In this document: piece by piece, positions 6,500 through 10,438 of the stretch
Numbering within the stretch: position 1 is the stretch's first letter
Layout of the letters: every line of letters begins with the position of its first letter
Program-made: the position numbers and the translations under genes
The notes under the pieces: generated by a model
Told to the model about the DNA's origin: nothing
Seen by the model: only the letters and a program-made list of their open reading frames with translations
Databases searched by the model: none
NCBI GenBank assembly: GCA_016286835.1
Contig: JAEEUD010000038.1
Location: 1 to 10,438 of the forward strand
DNA from: Pyramidobacter sp.
Lineage (GTDB): Bacteria; Synergistota; Synergistia; Synergistales; Dethiosulfovibrionaceae
Direction of reading: 5' to 3'
Length of the DNA stretch: 10,438 nt

Positions 6500-7837
6500 T
6501 TAGTTTTTCTTCGGCAGCAGCGCCGCGACGACTGTGCCGGCCGCGGCCGTGGTGATCCAGATCATGTTGTACGAGGCCATCGGCATGACGCGCGCGGCGA
6601 ATTCGACGAGCGCCTGGGCGTGGAAGAGTTTGCTCACGTCGGGCATCATGCAAAGCGTGTCGAGCACGGCGCCGACGGCAGTAAAAGCCGTGACGACGGC
6701 AAACGTGCGCTTTGAGCAGCCGCGGAAGTGTTCCCACAGCACCATCAGGATCAGCGTGATGGCGAGCGGGTAGAGCGTCAGCAGGATCGGCAGCGAGAAC
6801 TTGATGATCGTCGAAAGCCCGAGGTTTGCCAGTCCGAACGAGATGCAGCAGAACAGCACCACCCATTTGTTGTACGAGAGCGCGTTCGGGAACATCTCCG
6901 AGAACGTCTGCGCGTTGCTGACGATCAGGCCGATGGCCGTTTTCAGACAGGCCAGCAGCACCGTCAGCGCCAGGAACAGCGCACCGAAGCCCGTGAAGTA
7001 GTGACGCGAGATCACGCCGAGAGCCAGCCCGCCGTTTTCAGCGAGCGGATAGACGGCGCGGCTCTGCGCTCCCAGCTGTGTCATGGCGATGTAGATCAGC
7101 CCCATGAACGCGCAGCTGAAAACACCGGCGTTGATCACGTTCGCGGCGATCGCCTCGGCGTCTTCAACGCCAAGTCCGCGCAGCACGTTGATAACGATGA
7201 TGCCGAATGCCAGCGCCGCCACGGTGTCCATCGTGTTGTAGCCTTCCAGCACGCCGCGTGCGAACGCCCCCGTGGCGTAGGCCTTTTCCGGCTGAATGGC
7301 AGCGGGACTGCCCATCGGGTTCAGCAGCGCCGAGATCAGCAGCCAGCCGAGCATGATCAGCAGCATGGGATTGAGCACGCGCCCCACCCAGGTGAGGATG
7401 GCGCTGGGCCGCAGCGAGAACCACAGCAGCGCGATGAACATCGCGGCCGAGAAGATGAAGAGCGCGACCTTTGGATTGACGCCCTGCGGGAGCATCGGCA
7501 CGACGCCAACGTCAAACGGCACCGTGATGCAACGGGGAGCGACGAACAGCGGTCCGATCGACAGATAGAGCGCGCACGTGAAGAAAACGCTGTACGCCCG
7601 GCCGACCTTCGAGCTCAGTTCGAGCACGCCGTCGCAGCGTGACAGGCCGAGCGCGACGACGCCGAGCAGCGGCATGCCGACAGCGGTGACGAGGAAACCG
7701 AGCGACGCGGGCCAGACGTTCGATCCCGCCATCTGTCCCAGCGAGATGGGAAAGATCAGGTTGCCCGAGCCGAAAAACAGTCCGAACAGCAGGCTGATGA
7801 CGGAAAGCGTTTCGACAAATGAAATACGGGTTCTCAT
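6500..7837 (-). CDS. brnQ: Branched-chain amino acid transport protein, LIVCS family (BrnQ)
   Basis: Cation-coupled symporter that takes up leucine, isoleucine and valine across the inner membrane. It has 445 residues and about 12 hydrophobic helices, the usual size for BrnQ. The N-terminal LFGLFFGSGNLIFPISLGQMAG block (near 17-38) is the family's most conserved stretch. GFLVTAVGMPLLGVVALGLS, LYLSIGPLFVAPRCITVPFDVGV and NTMDTVAALAFGIIVINVLRGLG follow, all typical of the family. ATG 7837 has GGAGGT (7844-7849 on the - strand) six bases upstream and an extended -10 about 30 bases before the ATG. A 34 bp-spaced inverted repeat lies around and above the -35 region. The gene ends at the shared terminator at 6446-6486. 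It fits an organism that ferments or imports amino acids, but Na+ versus H+ coupling cannot be read from the sequence. Confidence 0.95.
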   Translation of the reverse strand: MRTRISFVETLSVISLLFGLFFGSGNLIFPISLGQMAGSNVWPASLGFLVTAVGMPLLGVVALGLSRCDGVLELSSKVGRAYSVFFTCALYLSIGPLFVAPRCITVPFDVGVVPMLPQGVNPKVALFIFSAAMFIALLWFSLRPSAILTWVGRVLNPMLLIMLGWLLISALLNPMGSPAAIQPEKAYATGAFARGVLEGYNTMDTVAALAFGIIVINVLRGLGVEDAEAIAANVINAGVFSCAFMGLIYIAMTQLGAQSRAVYPLAENGGLALGVISRHYFTGFGALFLALTVLLACLKTAIGLIVSNAQTFSEMFPNALSYNKWVVLFCCISFGLANLGLSTIIKFSLPILLTLYPLAITLILMVLWEHFRGCSKRTFAVVTAFTAVGAVLDTLCMMPDVSKLFHAQALVEFAARVMPMASYNMIWITTAAAGTVVAALLPKKN

Positions 7838-7867
7838 AGGATGACCTCCGATGATAAAAGTGAATCG

Positions 7868-7876
7868 ATTATATCA
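7868..7876 (-). promoter_or_regulatory. Extended -10 promoter of brnQ
   Basis: On the - strand this reads TGA-TATAAT, identical to the extended -10 of pstS, 30 bases before the brnQ ATG. There is no strong -35 at the expected place. Instead, one arm of an imperfect inverted repeat (7892-7904) falls there, which could be a regulator site. Confidence 0.55.
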
Positions 7877-7891
7877 CGGAATATTGTGCCT

Positions 7892-7950
7892 GTATTATGC
7901 ATGAAAAACAAAGCAGATTTGTCCGTAGCACGGTAAAATCATGCAAATAC
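7892..7950. repeat. Spaced imperfect inverted repeat upstream of brnQ (possible operator)
   Basis: GTATTATGCATGA (7892-7904) matches the reverse complement of TCATGCAAATAC (7939-7950), with one base missing. The arms are separated by 34 bases. The first arm contains the palindrome ATGCAT and covers the expected -35 position of brnQ. Centre-to-centre distance is about 46 bp, so both sites would lie on nearly the same DNA face. A repressor or Lrp-type regulator site is an inference. Confidence 0.4.
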
Positions 7951-7980
7951 GGAGAAGGCTGACTGCAGCGTGAGGAGCCG

Positions 7981-8274
7981 TCAATATGTCCGTTTCGGAT
8001 TTTTCGGGTATCTGCCCTGTCTCACGCGCTCGGTTTGCTCTCTGATCTCGACGATCGCCCACAGGTTGGTCGCGCCGAAAAACGCCGTCAGCCAGCAGAC
8101 GAGGCCGCTCATTTGCGTCGAAAACGCGACCGCGGCCAGCCCGGTCACGAGAAAAACCGGCCAGATCCTCTCGGAGAAATAATATTCACCTTTGATGACG
8201 ATGGGATAGTACGCTCCCATGATGAACAGCGAGGCAACGCCGAAGATCACGGCGTCCAGGTTCAATTCGCTCAT
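7981..8274 (-). CDS. Small DUF4491 family membrane protein
   Basis: A 97-residue protein of unknown function with about three membrane helices (near 5-24, 38-55 and 58-78) and a short basic tail. The wording matches DUF4491 as I remember it: a YPIVIKGEYYF motif after the first helix, IWPVFLVTG leading into the second, and a C-terminal WAIVEIREQ, ERVRQGRYPKNPKR signature. The start is well supported: GGAGG (8282-8286 on the - strand) is seven bases before ATG 8274, although the frame stays open further upstream. A TGGACA-N18-TACAAT promoter sits upstream. It is divergent from an MFS gene and lies 143 bases before brnQ on the same strand, with no clear terminator between them, so some read-through into brnQ is possible. 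No function should be assumed. Confidence 0.82.
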   Translation of the reverse strand: MSELNLDAVIFGVASLFIMGAYYPIVIKGEYYFSERIWPVFLVTGLAAVAFSTQMSGLVCWLTAFFGATNLWAIVEIREQTERVRQGRYPKNPKRTY

Positions 8275-8329
8275 TGGAAGGCCTCCTTTGGTTTGGGGCT
8301 GTTTCGTTTGGATCATTACGTTCATCCAC

Positions 8330-8359
8330 ATTGTAGCGCGTGTTGCGGCATTTTGTCCA
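8330..8359 (-). promoter_or_regulatory. Sigma70-type promoter of the DUF4491 gene
   Basis: On the - strand TGGACA (8354-8359) and TACAAT (8330-8335) are separated by 18 bp, each matching consensus at 5 of 6. The predicted start is about 50 bases before the ATG at 8274. The promoter fires away from the MFS gene. Confidence 0.6.
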
Positions 8360-8426
8360 CGAAAGGGCCAAAGCGAAAAGCGCATAAGCAATCATTCTGT
8401 TTCCTGTAGAACATCCTGCCGGCGAG

Positions 8427-8455
8427 TTGACGAAATCCGTCCGGCGCGGTATTTT
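8427..8455 (+). promoter_or_regulatory. Sigma70-type promoter of the MFS gene, inside its longest reading frame
   Basis: TTGACG (8427-8432, 5 of 6) and TATTTT (8450-8455, 4 of 6) are exactly 17 bp apart. The first codon of the longest open frame (TTG 8427) is the -35 itself. The predicted transcript would begin near 8462, after ATG 8457, leaving GTG 8517 as the first well-placed start. Confidence 0.5.
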
Positions 8456-8516
8456 TATGACTAATTTCGGCAAAATTCGTGCCGGAGCGATCTTAGTGTT
8501 GAAAGAAGGCTTTGCG

Positions 8517-9764
8517 GTGCCCGAACATCAGACTGAGCTTGAAACGGCGGAACGCCCTTACCGATATGTGATTGCCTGCGCGTGCTCTGCGTCGTTGTTT
8601 ATCGCGCTGGGACTGGGGAACATGCCGGCGGGGCAGTACGTCGCGCCGGTGACGGCCGATCTCGGCGTCGCCCGCATGGATTTTTCGCTCATGTTCAGTG
8701 TGCGCTTTGTGATGGGCACTCTCGCGGGACTGATGTGGGGAAAGTTCCTCGCCCGCCTGGGCGTGCGCGTGATGTCGGGGGCCGGATTTGCCCTTCTGAG
8801 CTGCGCCTTTCTCATCTTTTCGCTCGCGCATTCGCTGCCGGCCTTTTATTTCGGCGGCGCGGTGCAGGGGCTGGGCGTGACGCTGGGCTCGAACGCGACG
8901 TGCTCATACCTCGTTGATGGCTGGTTCAGGAAAAACAAAGGCACGGTGCTCGGCCTCGTCTTCGCCTCCAGCGGCCTGGGCGGCGCGCTGTTCAACGTGC
9001 TCGTGGCGCGCACGATCCTCGTCGCCGGCTGGCGCACGTCGTACCGACTCACAGCGTGGATCATGCTCGCCGCGGCGGTCATGATGACCGCTGTCGTGCG
9101 TGATCCGGGCGGCGCTTCGGGAGAACGGCGCCGGCGCACGTCCGCGGAAAGTTGGGAAGGCGTGCCGCTGCCCGTGCTCTTCCGACAGCCGTATTTTTAC
9201 GGCATCGCCGCGTTCATCTTCGTGCTCGGCGTGCTCTGCAATCCCGTGTACAGCCTGGCGCCGGCACATCTGACCGACCTCGGTTTCGACCGCATGTTCG
9301 CGGCCAGGGCGGTCGGGATGCTGTTCATCGTTCTGGCCGTTTCCAAAGTCGCCGTCGGCGTCATCTACGACCGTTTCGGGCTGAGATCCGGCGTCGTGCT
9401 GTGCATGTGTTCCGGCATCGCTTCGATGCTGCTGCTTGCCGGCGCCCGGTCCAAGATCAGCGCCGTGTTGTTCGCCGTGCTGATGGGCGTGGAGATGCCG
9501 ATCGAGACGATCCTGCTGCCGATGATCATCGCCAGCCTGATGGGCCGCAAGGCCTACACGTCGCTGATCGGCGCCGCGTTCGCGATGATCTCGGCGGGGA
9601 TCGCGCTCGGCAATCCGCTCGTCAACTACATCTACGACCGCTGCGGCAGCTACGCCCCGGCGCTGTACGGGCTGTGCTGCGTGGCGGCGGCCTCGCTGGC
9701 GATGTACTTCTGGTGCGAATCCCAGGCGAAGAAACTGCAAAACGCCTGCGCAAACGATCAATAG
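8517..9764 (+). CDS. MFS transporter, substrate unknown
   Basis: Secondary transporter of the major facilitator superfamily in the inner membrane. From GTG 8517 it has 415 residues, a usual MFS length, and about 12 helices in two halves joined by a charged loop (GGASGERRRRTSAES). After helix 2 comes the motif A-like WGKFLARLGVRVMSG; its second-half counterpart is VAVGVIYDRFGLRSG. The opening PAGQYVAPVTADLGVARMDFSL and the WRTSYRLTAWIM segment recall the oxalate/formate-antiporter and monocarboxylate side of the superfamily, so an organic acid is a fair guess but no more. The frame opens as far as TTG 8427 and contains ATG 8457, yet neither has a ribosome site and a promoter overlaps them. GTG 8517 has AAGG (8506-8509) seven bases upstream, and helix 1 begins about 15 residues later. 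The stop codon lies inside a nested inverted repeat. Confidence 0.88.
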   Translation: MPEHQTELETAERPYRYVIACACSASLFIALGLGNMPAGQYVAPVTADLGVARMDFSLMFSVRFVMGTLAGLMWGKFLARLGVRVMSGAGFALLSCAFLIFSLAHSLPAFYFGGAVQGLGVTLGSNATCSYLVDGWFRKNKGTVLGLVFASSGLGGALFNVLVARTILVAGWRTSYRLTAWIMLAAAVMMTAVVRDPGGASGERRRRTSAESWEGVPLPVLFRQPYFYGIAAFIFVLGVLCNPVYSLAPAHLTDLGFDRMFAARAVGMLFIVLAVSKVAVGVIYDRFGLRSGVVLCMCSGIASMLLLAGARSKISAVLFAVLMGVEMPIETILLPMIIASLMGRKAYTSLIGAAFAMISAGIALGNPLVNYIYDRCGSYAPALYGLCCVAAASLAMYFWCESQAKKLQNACANDQ

Positions 9765-9825
9765 ATTCGGGCCTGCCGATGCGCCGCTTTCTCCGGCCGG
9801 GGGGAAAGCGGCGTAATCTATTGAT
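9757..9825. repeat. Nested inverted repeat over the MFS stop codon
   Basis: The outer arms ATCAATAGATT (9757-9767) and AATCTATTGAT (9815-9825) are perfect 11 bp complements. Inside them CGCCGCTTTC (9782-9791) pairs perfectly with GAAAGCGGCG (9804-9813), extendable by T-G and two C-G pairs to a GGCCGG loop. Thirteen bases on the left side (9768-9780) have no partner on the right. The TAG stop of the MFS gene (9762-9764) is in the left outer arm. No T-run follows, so this is not a standard terminator, although a terminator role for the inner stem is possible. Confidence 0.7.
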
Positions 9826-9836
9826 ATGGCATGTTG

Positions 9837-9845
9837 TGGTATACT
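9837..9845 (+). promoter_or_regulatory. Extended -10 promoter of the UvrA-like gene
   Basis: TGG-TATACT is an extended -10 (hexamer 5 of 6), giving a start near 9852 and a leader of about 64 bases before ATG 9916. TTGATA at 9821-9826 looks like a -35 but the spacing is only 13 bp. The right arm of the nested inverted repeat ends at 9825, over the -35 region. Confidence 0.45.
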
Positions 9846-9861
9846 TCCGGTGATGGAAACG

Positions 9862-9894
9862 CGCGGTGCGGCTCTGTACGTCCGAAGCGCCGCG
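9862..9894 (+). other. Leader hairpin before the UvrA-like gene
   Basis: CGCGGTGC (9862-9869) pairs with GCGCCGCG (9887-9894), eight pairs with one G-T, around a 17-base loop. It lies seven bases before the AAAGGAGAG ribosome site (9901-9909). It could affect translation of the UvrA-like gene, but in GC-rich DNA such a stem may also occur by chance. Confidence 0.35.
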
Positions 9895-9915
9895 GATCGT
9901 AAAGGAGAGCGGGGG

Positions 9916-10438
9916 ATGGCTGTGACGGAACGGAAAGGAGCTCCGCAGAAGATCGTCGTTCGGGGCGCGAGAGTGCATAATCTGAAAAACGTGGATGTCG
10001 ATGTGCCGTTGGGCTGCATCACCGGTATCGCCGGTGTTTCCGGCTCGGGTAAATCGTCTCTGGCGCTCGGCGTGCTCTATGCCGAAGGTTCGCGCCGCTA
10101 TCTTGAGGCGCTTTCGACGTACACGCGGCGGCGTCTGACGCAGGCGGCGAAAGCGAACGTCGACGAAGTGCTCTATGTGCCGGCTGCTTTGGCGCTGCAC
10201 CAGCGCCCTGGCGTGCCGGGCATCCGCAGCACGTTCGGCACGGGGACGGAACTGCTCAACAGCCTGCGCCTGATGTTTTCCCGTCTGGGCAGTCACCGCT
10301 GCCCGAACGGGCATTACCTGCCGCCGTCGCTGAACGTCGCGGCCGAACGCGAACTGATCTGTCCCGAGTGCGGTGCACATTTTTACGGTCCCGGGGCCGA
10401 AGAGCTGGCCTTCAACAGCCAGGGCGCCTGCCGCACCT
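9916..10438 (+). CDS. UvrA-like ABC ATPase without UvrB-binding domain, 3' end outside the window
   Basis: The N-terminal 174 residues of a UvrA-family ATPase are visible; the frame runs off the right edge. IVVRGARVHNLKNVDVDVPLG leads into Walker A GVSGSGKSS (40-48), then LYAEGSRRYLEALSTYTRRR and STFGTGTELLNSLRLMFSRLG, all close to UvrA. Cysteines 129 (RCPNGH), 149 and 152 (CPEC) and 172 (NSQGAC) follow the zinc-site pattern. In full UvrA about 120 residues, the UvrB-binding domain, separate the first of these from the CPxCG motif; here there are only about 20. This marks the shorter UvrA2/DrrC-like class, linked in other bacteria to DNA damage tolerance or resistance to DNA-binding drugs rather than core excision repair. 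ATG 9916 has AAAGGAGAG six bases upstream. An in-frame ATG at 9853 lies right at the predicted transcript start and would be leaderless. Confidence 0.9.
   Translation, partial: MAVTERKGAPQKIVVRGARVHNLKNVDVDVPLGCITGIAGVSGSGKSSLALGVLYAEGSRRYLEALSTYTRRRLTQAAKANVDEVLYVPAALALHQRPGVPGIRSTFGTGTELLNSLRLMFSRLGSHRCPNGHYLPPSLNVAAERELICPECGAHFYGPGAEELAFNSQGACRT

Noticed and set aside
6728..7642. Long + strand reading frame (304 codons) opposite brnQ
   Set aside because: It is highly charged, repeat-like Arg/Glu/Gln/His sequence from the antisense of hydrophobic codons; brnQ on the other strand is certain.
7838..7980. Possible terminator between the DUF4491 gene and brnQ
   Set aside because: Only a 4 bp GGCT/AGCC stem without a T-run was found after the DUF4491 stop; not enough to call.
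9821..9845. TTGATA with TATACT as a normal two-box promoter
   Set aside because: The spacing is only 13 bp, too short for a standard sigma70 promoter; only the extended -10 is kept.
8904..10022. Long - strand reading frame (372 codons) opposite the MFS gene
   Set aside because: It is a mirror frame of a well-supported transporter, rich in His/Arg/Gln, with no recognisable domain.

Overview
The window is an ordinary-looking stretch of bacterial chromosome with high GC (roughly 55-60% by eye). It has short intergenic gaps, strong AGGAGG-type ribosome binding sites, extended -10 promoters (TGN-TATAAT) and stem-loop terminators. The gene set combines a phosphate ABC importer, a branched-chain amino acid symporter, a DUF4491 membrane protein, a DUF5131 protein and a UvrA paralogue. 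Together with the Desulfovibrio-like look of PstC and PstA, this suggests an anaerobic, probably amino-acid-using bacterium. Synergistota (for example a Pyramidobacter or Cloacibacillus relative) is my best guess from memory, not a demonstrated placement. The PstS signal peptide has no lipobox, which fits a two-membrane cell.

Layout, left to right. 2-682 (+): 3' part of a DUF5131 (phage Gp37/Gp68-like) gene ending in a six-cysteine tail. 813-2168 (+): a membrane sugar-phosphate transferase that starts a surface glycan. A strong two-way terminator (2224-2269) separates it from 2283-2921 (-), a histidine-phosphatase family protein. A shared divergent promoter region (about 2960-3000) then leads into the phosphate-uptake operon pstS-pstC-pstA-pstB (3054-6421, +). 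A second two-way terminator (6446-6486) separates pstB from brnQ (6500-7837, -). Upstream of brnQ on the same strand is a small DUF4491 membrane protein (7981-8274, -). It is divergent from an MFS transporter (8517-9764, +). The window ends inside a UvrA-like ABC ATPase without the UvrB-binding domain (9916 to the edge, +).

The four pst genes clearly work together: PstS captures phosphate in the periplasm, PstC and PstA form the channel, and PstB drives transport. No phoU or phoBR-type regulator follows in the window. The remaining genes look like independent single-gene units. I found no CRISPR array, tRNA, rRNA, insertion sequence, integrase or defence island. I do not see a convincing new multi-gene system. 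The most interesting signals are small: a nested inverted repeat spanning the MFS stop codon and the uvrA-like promoter, a spaced inverted repeat upstream of brnQ, the cysteine tail of the DUF5131 protein, and an MFS start that must be moved because a promoter lies inside the longest reading frame.
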